The notes: generated by a model from the letters alone, not told the origin. DNA of 64,000 nt from Fistularia commersonii (GCA_037954325.1 JBBMNZ010000035.1:4050001-4114000), one strand, 5' to 3'. Shown: positions 13,045 through 25,988, counted from the first letter of the stretch. Program-made: numbers and translations.

Positions 13045-14490
13045 CAGAGATAACTAGCTGGCAGCCAGGAAGTACAATGCAGTGATTAAAACCAGAAAGT
13101 TTCATGGCTGTGTGACAGTTACCTCCTGGTTACACACACACACACATGCACGCACACATGCGCACACACACACACACACACAGTGAGCCAGCAAACATGC
13201 CCTCCTTAGTTGGAGGTTATCAAGGTTAGGGGCTCTGACACTCCACGCTTGTTACGTAACACAGGTTACACAAGCACCGCCTGAATGTTTGACAACCCCC
13301 CACCTTTCACCGCACACACACTCACACACCCCCAGAAAGGTGCAATCAAACACCAACCTCTCCCTGATGGTTCGATCCTCCCCCCCCCAACACACACACA
13401 CACACACAACCCAAACTCCTCCTTCGCCACGAACATGGGAGCGCAGTGTGAAAATGCTCAAGTGCGTTTAAAGCAATTCACCGCCTTAATCACAAGTGTG
13501 TGTGTCTGTGGGGTTGGGTGGAGTGGGTGTGTGTGTGTGTGTGTGTGTGCACGTGTGTGGGGGGGCACAAAGCCTCTTTGTTACATTTAACACAAATCGT
13601 ACCTCTGAACGCATTGGGATTTTTACGGAGCCAAGAAGTTGGTGAATAAATGAAAAAAAAAAGTTTTTCCAGCGGCCCGATCAGAGGCTTTGCAGTAAAA
13701 AGACCGAAGACAGAACGAGAGAAAGACAAAGAGGAGCTTTGTGTCGGAGGGGCAGAGGAAAAAGGCTTTGGAAAAAAAAATAAATAAAAAAAAAAAACGT
13801 CCGGGCACATTGTGTGCTCCGGTGTGTGTGTGTTTGGAAGGGTGTCTTTTCTGCAGGGGTTGCGCTCAGACTTGAATATCTAACCTGCTCTTGAGCTGCA
13901 CGACGGGGAAAACGAAGAGGAGAAGAACCGCCGGTTCTGCAGGGGAGGGCGGACGAAGGAGAACGGAGAGAGGGAGGGAAAAAAAAAAAAAAAGGGGCCC
14001 CTTGAGTCGTGTGAAAAGGCGACAACCTGGTTTACTGTATTTACACCGAACCCGTTTCCATGGTTTCATAACATGTTTGAGGGACAGGCAGATTGAGCTC
14101 ACACTCTGGCGAGAATCCAAAAGAAAAAAAAAAAAAAAAAAAGTCAGAACCTGACCCTGAATAACTGGCCGGAGGCAAACAATGACAGGCGTGGTTTTTT
14201 ATGACTGGATGTCCTGTGTGGAACTGAGAAAGAAAAAATGAGAAGAAGAAGCTCTGGTTGAGCGCCGGCGGAGCGGAGAGGAACGGAGCGCCCGTCGTAG
14301 CCCGGAGCTTTTTGCTGTTTGAACAGGATCGGATTTCACCCCTCGCCCCCCCCCTCCCTCCTGCACCGGCGTGTCCTGGTGCACGGTGGACCTGGAGGAG
14401 CGGCGGCGCGATGGGTGCGGCCTGGAGAAACCAGCTCTAGGTGGAGCTCCTCCTCCTCCTCCTCCCGCCCCTTTGCAGGCGGGGAGCCGG
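10700..14490. other. Intergenic, microsatellite-rich, no gene seen
   Basis: Contains CA/GT tracts at about 11033-11067, 11461-11498, 12178-12203, 12994-13046, 13134-13181 and 13525-13550, and several A or G homopolymers. The open frames are created by these repeats. The last few hundred bases are GC-rich and probably belong to the promoter of the keratin gene at 14593. Confidence 0.6.
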
Positions 14491-14497
14491 ACGGGGG

Positions 14498-14506
14498 GAT
14501 AAAAAG
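14498..14506 (+). promoter_or_regulatory. TATA-like box of the second keratin gene
   Basis: GATAAAAAG lies about 95 bp upstream of the start codon at 14593, a spacing similar to the TATA element of the first keratin gene. Confidence 0.5.
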
Positions 14507-14592
14507 GGCAGGGAAGGCAGAGGCCGGGCATCTCAGTCCGTCATCTTCTCTCCAAGACAGGACCGGCAGAACCCCCCAGACAAGCCGACAAC

Positions 14593-14795
14593 ATGAGGAG
14601 CTCGCGAGTCAGTTACTCCTACGCCAGCGGAGGAAGCCTGGCCGGTGGCCGCGCCGGAGGCCTGAGCATAGGCCTTGGCGGAGGCCTGGGCGGAGGCCTT
14701 GGCGGAGGCATGGCGCAGAGGTCGTATGCCTCAAGTGTGTACGGCGGCGCAGGCGGCAGCGGCGCCAGGGCGTCCGTGGCCAGCACCAGCTTCAG

Positions 14796-14826
<31 letters not shown>

Positions 14827-16408
14827 TACGGCTTCAGCGTGTCCGGGGGGGGCTTCAACCTTTCCGACGGCCTGGACCTCCACGTGGGCGCCAACGAGAA
14901 GGCCACCATGCAGAACCTGAACGACCGCCTGGCCTCCTACCTGGAGAAGGTGCGCAGCCTGGAGAAGGCCAACGCCGAGCTGGAGATCAAGATCCGCAAC
15001 TTCTTGGAGAGCAAGACCTCCCCCTCCGCCCGCGACTACTCCGCCTTCCAGGCCACCATCGCCGACCTGCAGGGCAAGGTAAGTGACCTTTGACTTACGA
15101 TTTTGGATCCTTGCACGCTTCCCCCCCCCCTCAAAAAAACATCACCCCTTTTGTCTCGCACAGATCCAGGACGCCACCGCCGTCAATGGCGGGATCTACC
15201 TGGCCATCGACAACGCCAAGCTCGCGGCCGACGACTTCAGAACCAAGTGAGTAGTCCGGGCAGATAGGAAACCGCGAGGGGAAGGAGAAGGAGGAACTGA
15301 CCTCTCGGCTCTCCGCTGCAGATACGAGAACGAGCTCGCCATGCGTCAGTCGGTGGAGTCGGACATCAGCGGCCTGAAGAGAATGCTGGACGAGCTGACG
15401 TTGGCCCGCTCCGACCTGGAGATGCAGATCGAGGGCCTGAAGGAGGAGCTCATCTTCCTCAAGAAGAACCACGAGGAGGTGGGTAGCCTAGAAACACCGA
15501 TCCACCCGGCGCAGTTTGGAATCTTCTTTTGTCTAAAAAAAAAAAAAACACATCCTGTTCGACAGGAAATGGCAGCAATGCGGGCTCAGATGACCGGACA
15601 GATCAACGTGGAGGTGGACGCCAAACCGCAGGTCGACCTGAACACCATCATGGCTGAGATCCGCGAGCAGTACGAGGCCGTGGCGGCCAAGAACCAGAGG
15701 GATCTGGAGAACTGGTTCCAGACAAAGGTGAGTCCGGGGGCGTCTCCTCTCTCCGCGGACGTATTCTTGAATTTCTTCACACCGCTGACCCCCCCTCCGC
15801 CCCCCCTTGCAGTCGGAGACGCTGAACAAAGAAGTGGCCGCCAGCACAGAAACCCTCAAGACGTCCAAATCGGAGGTCACGGAGATCCGTCGCACTCTCC
15901 AGGGCCTGGAGATCGAGTTGCAGTCCCAGCTGAGCATGGTGAGGCGTCGTCTCGCTTCCACCTTCGTGACGGCGATCTGTGATTTGCGCTAAACTTCCCG
16001 CCCCTTGCAGAAAGCGGCCCTGGAAGGCACGCTCGCCGACACGGAGGCCCGATACTCCATGGTCCTCCAAGGCCTCCAGAACCAGGTGACGGGCTTGGAG
16101 GAACAGCTGATGCAGCTACGTTCTGACATCGAGAACCAGAGCCAGGAGTACCGCATGCTGCTGGACATCAAGACCCGCCTGGAGAGGGAGATCGCCGAGT
16201 ACAGGAGGCTCTTGGACGGCGAGGGCAGGTGAGGGTCCGGACCCGGGGGGGGTGACCTCGCCGTCGCCATCCGTTCCTCGTCTCACCCGTGCGTTTTCTC
16301 CGCAGCATCGGCGTGGGAACCACAAAGTCCACAACATCCAAGGTGATCGTGATGACGGAGGAAGTGGTGGACGGAAAGGTGGTGTCCTCCTCCACCACCA
16401 CGGCGTGA
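14593..16408 (+). CDS. Type I keratin with Gly-rich head (seven coding exons)
   Basis: Acidic epithelial intermediate-filament subunit. Coding exons: 14593-15078, 15164-15246, 15322-15478, 15566-15727, 15813-15938, 16011-16228, 16306-16408; 444 residues. The head (1-100) has GLGGGLGGG repeats, SVYGGAGGSG and a run of nine glycines at about 70-78. It ends in GLDLHVGANEK, the usual entry to helix 1A. The rod ends in EIAEYRRLLDGEG near 410. The short tail carries EEVVDGKVVSSSTTTA. The exon lengths (83, 157, 162, 126, 218) are the standard type I pattern, so the model is secure. It resembles K13/K15/K19-type fish keratins; I cannot give an orthologue name. Confidence 0.93.
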
Positions 16409-16508
16409 TCCGGCTCACGCCCGCCGCCGCCGCTCCCGCTAGGCGGTGCTGACGCTTGAAAGCTACCGACGCAACATCTCACTGCAGTGATTCCGTCATT
16501 GTCGATGA

Positions 16509-16514
16509 AATAAA
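16509..16514 (+). terminator. Polyadenylation signal of the second keratin gene
   Basis: AATAAA 100 bp after the stop codon at 16408. Confidence 0.6.
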
Positions 16515-16519
16515 AGGCT

Positions 16520-18000
16520 TTCACGTGCCGACTAACATGATCATGTCTTGTCTGGAGTCCTTGTGTCCTAACGGGGCGGCAGCCATGTTTGGGCGGGGCG
16601 GGAGTTCGGGAGAACGGGGTGTATTCTGAGTAGAATCTTGAATGAATTACCGGGATAATCCTGAGCGAAGAGGACTCAGAAGTTGCTTCCATAAAGCGAA
16701 AGTCGCTCACGTTACTCGGGCGGTATCGTTTCCGCGACGGAACCACGTCGACAAAGCGCGAGAACCCGCTCGTTCTCGGACGTCGTTTTGAATTCGGAAA
16801 CGAGGCCGTGTTTTAGCTCGATATCAAAATCTACTGGCCCTTCCTGCGTGGTTTGGGCGCAGCAGGGCGTGGGCGCCAACGCCGGCGTGCAATACCCCCG
16901 ATCGGCCACCGGGGGGCTCGGCGAGCACGTCCTGGTGAGGAAACCCAAAGTGCAGATCACCACTAAGAGCGGTGGCAAGTAGCAAGTAGCTAGTGGCTAT
17001 TTTTTTCCAGCATAAAAGTAGCACGACATGAGGAGTACACTTTGTACTGGTACCTCTCGGTTGCTCACACACCTCCGCCGGGATGTCGCCGGTCGTTCTC
17101 GGGCGCTAAGCTGTGGGGAGAAAAAACAAAAACAAACAGATTTGAAGAGGTTATAAGTTTGTGGCTCAATGGGATGTGAGTCATCGTGAGTCATGAATCA
17201 TAACCTTATTTTTTCAGTCTCCATTCTCAGCATTCTTCCATTGTACTAAAGGGGAACCTTTGGAGCTATAACACATTTATTACACTATGAAAGCTGCTAA
17301 TTGGACGGTGATAAGTTTCCACTAGGGGGCAGAGGGAGGGGAGTGTTATCGGACATTAAATGGTAGGCAAGACCTGGCACGCAAATATGTCGTACACGCC
17401 ACATTTATGAATCATGTCCTTAGCAGATGCAGTCGGGAAGAATAATAATAGTGATAATAATGTTGATAATATTGATAAAGGTTATGAGGTCTCATTTATG
17501 TTTCCTCTTAGGGAACATTTCCTGACCATTGGCACGGCAGTCACTTGAAAAGAAAATTCTAGAGAAGACTATTAATACACAGCCCGACCTTTCGGATTAA
17601 TTTAAGATTAGATAATACTTTATTGGTTATCACCAATAAAAATAATAATCCTGAGGAGTTTACTGTCTCGCTGAATCATGACCTCTTTCATGGTTGTAAC
17701 ATCCACGAGCTGCATGTTATTCGGATCTGTTTTTCCATCGCCCTGCTTTCGCCCAAATATGGTTGGCCTTCGTCGGCGGGGAAGCAAAGGCTTCCAAACG
17801 TCCTATGTATGTATATATTTTGGACAGCTGGGAACGCTTAAAAAAAGCGGCTCGGCGCCAAGTTTGGGGACGGATGACCCGGTGTCCTGTTCTGACCGAT
17901 ACAGGAAGTGATTCAACCGGTTGCCTTCAAAATAAGAGTCGCCGCGTTTTTTTTTTTTTTCCGGAGTCACCACACAGAAAACCGGCGTCAACTGCAAGAT
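16520..18000. other. Intergenic between convergent keratin genes
   Basis: Tail-to-tail spacer. It holds a CTCF-like motif at 17319-17332 and a small open frame (16788-16982) noted under findings. No supported gene. Confidence 0.5.
17319..17332 (+). promoter_or_regulatory. CTCF-like motif
   Basis: CCACTAGGGGGCAG, a full match to the CTCF core consensus on the plus strand, between the two convergent keratin genes. Motif match only. Confidence 0.4.
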
Positions 18001-18002
18001 CT

Positions 18003-18013
18003 TTTATTTTATT
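18003..18013 (-). terminator. Polyadenylation signals of the third keratin gene
   Basis: Two overlapping AATAAA hexamers on the minus strand, about 27-37 bp past the stop codon at 18040, giving a very short 3' untranslated region. Confidence 0.55.
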
Positions 18014-18039
18014 TTCGTCTTGAACTTTTTCCCGGCGCG

Positions 18040-20450
18040 TCACTCGATCTGATCCACGTCCACGTCCACGGTCTTGCTGCTCTCCACGACCTTCCCGTCC
18101 ACCACGGTCTCCACCACCGTGATGACCTTGGTGACCACTGGAGAAGACGGGGGGAGAAAGGTAAGCAAAGCCCTCGTCGCGTCTCTCGGGTCGAGCGTTA
18201 ATGTGGTAGGTGATAGACTTACCTTGTTTTGAACTGGAGATGGATGAGGGGGGAAAAAAAAAATGTTAATCCAGGATTAAATCTTTAAATTTTAGCTCGC
18301 CGTCTCTTTTCCCGCCGGCACTCACCTGTCGTCCTCGCCGTCCAGCAGGCGTCGGTACTCGGCGATCTCCAGCTCCAGCCTGGTCTTCAGGTCCAGCAGC
18401 ATGTCGTACTCGTGCTTGTTGTTGGTGATGTTAGCTTGGATCTGCGCGAGCTGGGCCTCCAAGCTGGAGACCATGGTCTGTAGGCTGGACAGCTGCGCGG
18501 CGTAGCGCGCCAGCGTCTCGGCCAGGCTGCCCTCCAGAGACGCTTTCTGCGAGGGGGGGAAAAAGCGAACTTCGGCATTTGGGTGGATAAAACCGAAAAG
18601 GAAAAGCGTGTCTGCGGTTGCGGCGTGTTAGCGCACCATGCTCAGGTGGGATTGCAGTTCAATCTGCAGCCTCTGGAGGGTGCTCTTGAGTTCCTTGATC
18701 TCCGAGCGGGACGTCACCAGTGTCTCTGTCTGTACGCGCACGTCCTGCTCCACCGCCGCGATCTAGAAAATAAACAAAAAAACCCAACACATGATTTGCA
18801 ACGACGCCATCTCAAGTTAAGCCCCGCCCCTTTTAAGGTCACACGACCTCCGAATGAGGCTCTCACCTTGCTCTGGTACCACGACTCCAGGTCCTTGCGG
18901 TTCTTGGAGATCACGGACTCGTAGTGGTCCCTGATCTCGCTCATCACCTGGTTCAGGTCGGTGGACGGCGTGGCGTCCACCGCCACGTTGACCTGCCCGC
19001 CCATCTGACTCCTCAGCAGAGCCATCTCCTGCAGGGTGGGGGGAGGAGGGGTCAAAGGTCAACATGGCAACGTGTCAGAGCCTGAACAACGCAGGAGTGT
19101 GTTTGCACCGTATCCTTGTGGGCTCCTTTGTCGGCGGGATGTTTTGAGCTAACAATTATGGTTACGGATAAACGTTCATCTGAAGTGTACGTGCATGTGT
19201 GTGTATGTGTGTGTGTGTTGCAGAGAGACAGACAGAGCAAAAACAAACAGAGGCAATGAGCTAATGGAGGGAGAGAAGAATACAAGGAAGTGTTTGGAGG
19301 GAAGAGGGCAGCGTTGGGAAAATGGCACCAGGAGGAAGAAAGAGATGCAAATCAAAACATTCGCTTCCTGAGTGATAATAGAGTTGAAGCTGAGGTTGTG
19401 TGTGTGCTTAAGTGTGTGTGTGTATGTGCATTAGGACCGGCTCGACATGTCGCCCCCTTCTTTCAAACTGTGTGTCACTGAACCGTAAAGTTGGCAGACA
19501 CACACACACACACCTCCTCATGGTTCCTCTTGAGCATGATCAGCTCGTCCTTCAGGCCCTCGTACTGGTTCTCCAGATCCATCCTGGCCAGATTCATCTC
19601 GTCCAGCACCTTCCTCAGACCGGCAATGTCGGCCTCCACGGTCATCCTCATGGCCAGCTCGTTCTCATACCTGTAGTACACACACACACACATACACACA
19701 CACACAAATACACACACACATATGTCAGGAAGGTGTTAGCTGTTAGCACTTCATTTACATTCTTAGCTGTCCCTTAGACATGAGTTTAGCACATGGTTGA
19801 AGTTTCACTAGGGTGACCGTCACACACACACACACACACACAAACACTCACTTCATCTTGAAATCGTCAGCTGCCAGTTTGGCGTTATCGATGTCCAGGA
19901 TGGTCTTGGCGTTGAGCCTGGCGGCGACTTGGATCTGAAACGAACGAATGATCCGAATGAATGAACGATCCGGAGTCGACGGGGGGAAACGAAAGAAAAG
20001 AGCCGCAAGGATTAAATCAGGTATGTTTACTTTTGATTATCACCCCGATGAGATCGAGGATGCGGCGCCGAGCCGACGCCGCTTCCCGCTCTCGCGTCGG
20101 GTCCGCGTCCTCACCTTGTTCTTCAGATCCTCGATGATGGCGAAGTAGTGGCTGTGGTCGTGGCAGACGACGGTCCTGCTCTGGTACCACTCCCGGATCT
20201 GCTTGTCCAGCCGCTCGTTCTCCTTCTCCAGCGTGCGCACCTTCTCCAGGTAGGAGGCCAGGCGGTCGTTCAGGTTCTGCATGGTGGCCTTCTCGTTGGC
20301 GCCGACGTGGAGGTCCAGGCCGTCGGCCAGGTTGAAGCCCCCCTGGGAGCCGAAGCCCATCTGGGCGGAGGAGACGCGGGTGCCTCGGCCGCCGGCTCCG
20401 CCGTACACGCTCATGGTCTTCTGGCCGTAGGATCTGGCGCTCAGGGACAT
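18040..20450 (-). CDS. Type I keratin (eight coding exons, one of 11 nt)
   Basis: Acidic epithelial intermediate-filament subunit. Exons in transcript order: 20450-20115, 19934-19852, 19670-19514, 19028-18867, 18762-18637, 18546-18326, 18233-18223, 18137-18040; 397 residues. A short head with SVYGGAGGRGTR leads to GLDLHVGANEKATMQNLNDR (rod from about 52). The rod ends in EIAEYRRLLDGE near 360. The tail has TVVDGKVVESSKTVDVDVDQIE-type sequence. Exon 7 is an 11-nt micro-exon with good AG and GTAAGT flanks, and the frame closes only if it is included. Exon 3 is bordered on both sides by UG repeats. ATG 20450 is chosen because it begins the conserved head and sits about 83 bp from a TATA element. 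Orthologue name not assigned. Confidence 0.92.
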
Positions 20451-20532
20451 GATGTCGGCTGGATTTGGATCTGGATCCGGACCGGGTAGGGTGACGGAGA
20501 TCTGCAGTTGTGAGCATCTTTGGTTTCCTTGG

Positions 20533-20539
20533 TTATATA
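20533..20539 (-). promoter_or_regulatory. TATA box of the third keratin gene
   Basis: TATATAA on the minus strand, about 83 bp upstream of the start codon at 20450. Confidence 0.6.
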
Positions 20540-22804
20540 CCTGCCGGCGGCGGCGGAGTGGGCGGGGACGGGGCGAGGAGCCGAAAGGGTGGAATGCGTC
20601 GAACGGGCCCTCCCACTCCGCTCGGCGCAATCCGTCTATCAGCGCGGGTGTGGTTGTCAGGTGGGCTCAACCGTCCTCCTGACAGGTCAAACCCGTGATT
20701 CAACATTTTTCCAGCGGGCCCTCAATGGGAAAACATTCCTTGAATGCTCCTCCGCTTGTCAACATCTCGGCCCCCGAGCCGTGAGAGCTAATTACGTGGC
20801 CTTTTTGTCCGAGGCCCGTTTCTGATAAGACGCGAACGCCGGTGATTAAGAACGCCGGATCGTCCCATCCGGGCCTCCGGCTGCTCACGCCGGTGGCAGA
20901 AGTGGCACGTACCAGCGACTCTGTCACATGAGTGAAACCTTCGGGGGGGTTAAAGGTCACAGACAATCCATCGCGGCGCAGGACGACCCCGGATGGCGGT
21001 AAACGTCCGAGGAGGCGTTTCGGCAGTTCGGTGTTTGGCAGGTGCTAATGAACGTCTGGCAGGGGGCGGGGAGGGCACGGACTGGAATTCATTTATTAGT
21101 TTTAATTTTCATTCTTTAAACGTTATTTGATCCGTGTTGAATTGCTGTTGAAATGTTGTCGGGCGGTGGGGGGGGGAAGCTGCAATAGATTACCTTCAAG
21201 CTAAGGATTTCTGAATATGGAGCGAACACGCCGGTTTGAGACGTTTTGTCAGACGACATCCAGTAAACCTCCACCGACATCTTTGAAATTCATAAACAAC
21301 GCGAGAATGAGGTTATTAAACCAAATGACCAACCTAATGAGCTTATCTTTTAAATGTCATTTTACATTTCAAGATTATGCCGATCTTGTAACATCTAAAT
21401 AAAACGTGTTAAAACATTTTCGTCGCTATTAATAAGCTACTGCACGCGCCAGTAAAAGGATGACAGCACAGAGAGCGGACGACATTGTTGGTTTATATTT
21501 TAAGTTCGTTTTTTCTTTTCTTCATAAAGACAAAAAGGACTCAAATAGACGTTGATTATTTTGCTTAAAAGTAACTATCAATCGAGTGTTTTTTTTTTCG
21601 GAATTTAAAATGTTTTGTTGCGTGCGGAAATGTTATTTTGTTTTCTCTACAAAATATGCAGCATATATTTTGTTGAGGCAAAAAAATAACATTATATTCC
21701 GCGTTAATTCATTTTAAATTTCAAAAGGGTCGTGTGGTTTCCGGTGCTTTCGTTACTGTGATGAAACGCCTCCAAATGGCTCTTTGAGTGGTAAAGGTTG
21801 CCGACCCCTGACCTACACTGATCGCTCTGTCATTCACACCTACTGACAATTTGGAGATTTTGATGAACCCGTTTTTTGAGCGTGGGAGGAAAACATGGAG
21901 AGCCCCGGCAGGAGAACGTAGAGAACTCACACGCCAGAACCAAGACAAACACCTGAATCACAACAGGAACCTGAATGAAAGCACATTTTCATTACATTTG
22001 CACCTGTAAGCATCAGGAATTTTTAATAAAACTTACCCCGCGCTTAGAGTTGGATTTAGGACAATTAAGGCAAAAACAAATACATTGAAAAACAGTTTTT
22101 TCCCCAGTTTTTTGGTCATCGCACTAAATTTGTCACAATCCTTGAAATTCACATACAGCACAGTGCAATAAACCCCTTTTTTTTTCCCCCTTTTCACTTT
22201 TTTACTTCTTTATTTTTTCCTTTTTTTTTTTCTAAATATTTCTTTATTTGTTATGTATATTTTTGGTCATATTTTTTCTGTCTTATATCTGTAACCCAGA
22301 GATGCTACTATCTTTATATTCTTGTGTTGTGTCCTGCTTTTTAAGGTTTTTGATTCCACTGAGAGCCGCGATCTCTAAATTTCATTGCGCTTCGTGTAAC
22401 AACAAATCTCGAATCCTTAAAAATAGTCGAATCAGTTCTTCACCGTTGTCATCACCATCAAATTTATACAGACAGAGTGTGAGAAGGCGGAAAACAATCA
22501 CCTAAATGTTTTCGAGTGCGACTGCATAGCCCGGCTGCCTGACTGACTCCACATTTCTCAACATCTCCAGTCAGTCAGCAGCACGTCTGATAATCAGGGT
22601 GAGGCCTGTGGGCCCGTGGGATTAAGAATACAGGCGTGCATGTGTGTGTGTGTGTGTGTGTGTGTGACTGATGCCAGACACATATTTTTAAAGTCATTAT
22701 TGAATGAGACCAGGTGAAAAGAGACAGACGTTTATCTCAGATGACAGGGTTTACCCATCAAAGAGGTCCCAGCATACACAATGTTCCCGTATCCTTCAAG
22801 TCAA

Positions 22805-22851
<47 letters not shown>

Positions 22852-24831
22852 ACTTGTCACTAACCCTGAATGAGTAGGATGGGCTTTAAGAGCAGCATGT
22901 TCAGAATTCACAACCTGTCAAGTGATTTTTTTTCACAATAAAAAAATAATTGCAAAATTTCCTAAATTCAAAGTTCATGTATTCTTGCTTTCAATGGTAA
23001 GTGTGAATTTTAAGCTTCTATAATGAGGTTTTAAATTTTACATATCACACTTCTCTGGACTTTATAAACCCTGCATTCCTTTCTTTTCTTTTGAAGTTCA
23101 GTTTTAGCTCGCTAAAAAAAGGATAAAGAGCTCTTTGATATTTTGTAGTCCTTGTTTTAGCTAGCTTTTTTTGTTTTGTAGTCCCATTTTTTTAGCATTT
23201 TTTTTCATTTGTAATCCAGTTTTTTTTTAGCTGGTAGTCCCGTTATTTATTTATTTTGGTAGTTCTTGTTTATTTTGTAATCCGGTATTTTTTTAGCTGT
23301 CTCTTTTTGGTTTTATAGTCCAGACATTTTTTGTTTCAGCTAGCTCTTTTGTTCATTTGTAGCCCAGTTTGTAATCCATTTCCACTAACAGGCATCCTGA
23401 CAGGTGGGTGTGAAAAGCGGAGGGGATCACGCGTTGAATTTGCTATCTGCTCCCCGAACAATGACAAATTTAATTGCTTGGAGCTTCTTTATCATTCTAC
23501 TTTCTTTCAGAAAAGCACGGGCTGTTTGTTCAATTCTTCTGAATCTCGTGTTTCCTCCCAGCCTCGCCGCTGCAGAAAAAACCCGAAGGACGTGTCAGGA
23601 TTGCGGAGCAGATTTCTCAATCTCTCAGCCTCTTCCCCCTCCGAACAGTGTCACCAGCCCTTTGTTGCTTTGAAATACTTCAGACCTCAATGCTGCTCGT
23701 CTTGTTTTCTTTTTTTCTTTCCATTGTTGCTGCTTTTCAACCCTCCGGCGCTTTCTTTCTTCCCCCGAGACTTAACAATCTGTGTTTCGTGCGTCATGTG
23801 TTGCACGCCGTCCATCATCGAACCCGCCATTTCTATCATTTTACATGCTCTTTTTCAAAGCAGCGACATGTTCGATTTACGATATGTCTGGTTTAAGCCC
23901 CGCCCCCTCGCTCCCGTGTCAGCTGGGATTGGCCGCAGCCGCCAGGCTGGCCTTGATTAGCGGTACGCATGACGAATGAGTGAATGAATTCACGCATTAA
24001 AATCGCAAATATCCGCGGAACCGGCCCGCGTTTCTCAATCCCGTGCCAGATCGCTTCTTCAACCGCCGGTGTCGATTTTTTTTTTTTTTTCTTGAACGTG
24101 TGAAAGGTGCTACTCGCTCCGAGATCCAGGCGTTTGATTTTTGGCACAACCGGGCTAACGATGTCACGCTATATTTCGCCTCAGCTAAGCTAGTTAGCGC
24201 CCAGCTCCCCACCACGTGCATGGTATTTACTGACCGTTTAGCGACCGCCGGCTTAGACATTTGATGAAATCAATTTCACACGCTGTTTTAGTTATCCATC
24301 AAGCGGAGCGCCGCGTAAAGCCCCGACCTCTCGGCCAATCAGGACGGGGCGTACGGCTCCAGCCCCCCGCACCCGTCAGAAGACAGAGATGCATTGTGGC
24401 CTCTGCCTCGTCCATTCGCCCTGCGCTCACACATTCTGCAGCTGCCTGCTTGTCGGTGGGTTAAGCGTGAAGCTACGTAAGCCATAAAACTTGCTCACTT
24501 ACATCCCGTGCTTGTGTGTGTGTGTGTGTGTGCACGTATGTGTGTGTGTGTGTGTGTGCGCTGAAAGCAAAGTGGAAAAAAAGTCTGCAAGTCAGGTTTT
24601 ACAAGTGAAAACTTGAATCAGTCCCTTGCCATTATTGCACCAGCTGGTTTAAATCATTTAATAAGATAAATGGGGTTATGCATAAATGTCACACTCATTA
24701 ATTACTTTTTTTTTTAAGTATGACGTAATATTTCCCTTCTAGAGGAGGGAGTGTGGAAAACCGATCACTTTCTTCCGTGTCTACCGGCCTCAGGAATGTG
24801 GGGGGGGATTATCCCGCGCGCACCCAAATGT

Positions 24832-24845
24832 CCACTAGAGGGCGC
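24832..24845 (+). promoter_or_regulatory. CTCF-like motif
   Basis: CCACTAGAGGGCGC on the plus strand, a full match to the CTCF core consensus, in the gene-poor spacer upstream of the duplicated keratin pair. Motif match only. Confidence 0.45.
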
Positions 24846-25387
24846 TCTTCATCTGGAATCTCACTCCCGCTCCCACTCCCAAAGGAAGGGAAGGGCGGGG
24901 ATTTTGTTTTTTTGACGAAAGCGCAATTTTGTTTGGGTTTCCGAGCAGGATGCTCGACACTTTTCTGTCTTCTCCCCGGCTCGCGACGGATAACCAACCA
25001 CGAGTTTGCTAGCGTATTTAAAGCAAGGAACAATTCCCGCTTTCGGCTTCGGTCGGCATCGCTTACGACAATCCTGCCACGTGCGACGGAGAATATCCTT
25101 GTAATATCCTGATTTATTGAGCGCTAATTCATCGAATTTAGACGGCCGCGGACGTCGACCCCATCCCTCGGGTCTCCGTTTTCCCCCCAGAGGCTTCATT
25201 TCCTCAGCGGCGGTCCCTGTCGATCCTGCCCAGTAGGAATAACCCAACGGGAAAATTAAACTAACAAACCAAAATCTAAACTAAACTCAGCTTGAGTTGT
25301 TTTCATTCAGATGTCATGCATCTGTGATAATTGCCGTGTTGAACAAAAGTGCTTAAAAATCTTGGCTCAGAAACTGGTTCTACATGC

Positions 25388-25388
<1 letters not shown>

Positions 25389-25437
<49 letters not shown>
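25389..25437. repeat. (CA)n microsatellite
   Basis: About 24 CA units in the spacer, just before the hAT-like relic. Confidence 0.9.
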
Positions 25438-25441
<4 letters not shown>

Positions 25442-25574
25442 CAAACTAACCCAGGATTAATTGCTTAGTTCATTTTACGCCGGATTTCCAGCCTCTCTGA
25501 AGACTCTTATTACCTTTTTTTTTTTTTTGCACTACTGCTACTTTGCACTGAGAAAACGATCATGCTGCTATTGC

Positions 25575-25988
25575 AACGGTCCCCAACCTTTTTTGTACCA
25601 GGGACCAGTTTTATGCATGAAAATGTTTCCGCGTACAGGTTAGAAGCACGGCGGTTCAAATAATAAAACCTTTTGTCAGTTCAGAGTATTTAATCTGATT
25701 ACGATTGCTGCTGATATGTGAAATGGTGCGACAGAGTTAAGTGCAGCAGTAAGGTGAGGGTGGAAACAGTTGTTTGAATGGATGATAATAATGAAAATAT
25801 GAAATAATATATAAATAATATATGATGAAAAAAATCATGAAAATTAAAAAAAAATGATAATAAAAAAAAATAATAAAAAAAATTAAGATTATAATGAAAA
25901 AAAACTACAACTTGCACCAAGAAAGAATTTCTTTGTGGACCGGTACCAAATGATCTGCGGATTGGTACCAGTCCGGGGACCATTGTGT
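25575..25988. mobile_element. Probable hAT-like relic
   Basis: The left part reads CAACGGTCCCCAACCTTTTT and the right part GGTACCAGTCCGGGGACCATTGTG. These resemble the CAGCGGTCCCCAAC ends of the element at 7018-7615 in inverted orientation. The flanks share a rough TTATTGC/CTATTGC, so the target duplication is imperfect. The interior is A-rich with no coding frame. Less certain than the first element. Confidence 0.5.

Noticed and set aside
14319..15086. 255-codon Arg-rich frame overlapping the second keratin
   Set aside because: Shadow frame of a GC-rich keratin exon; the keratin frame has conserved domains and splice sites.
23331..23960. 209-codon plus-strand frame in the gene-poor spacer
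   Set aside because: Composition is Phe/Ser/Pro-rich as expected from T/C-rich noncoding DNA, with no motif and no splice partners.
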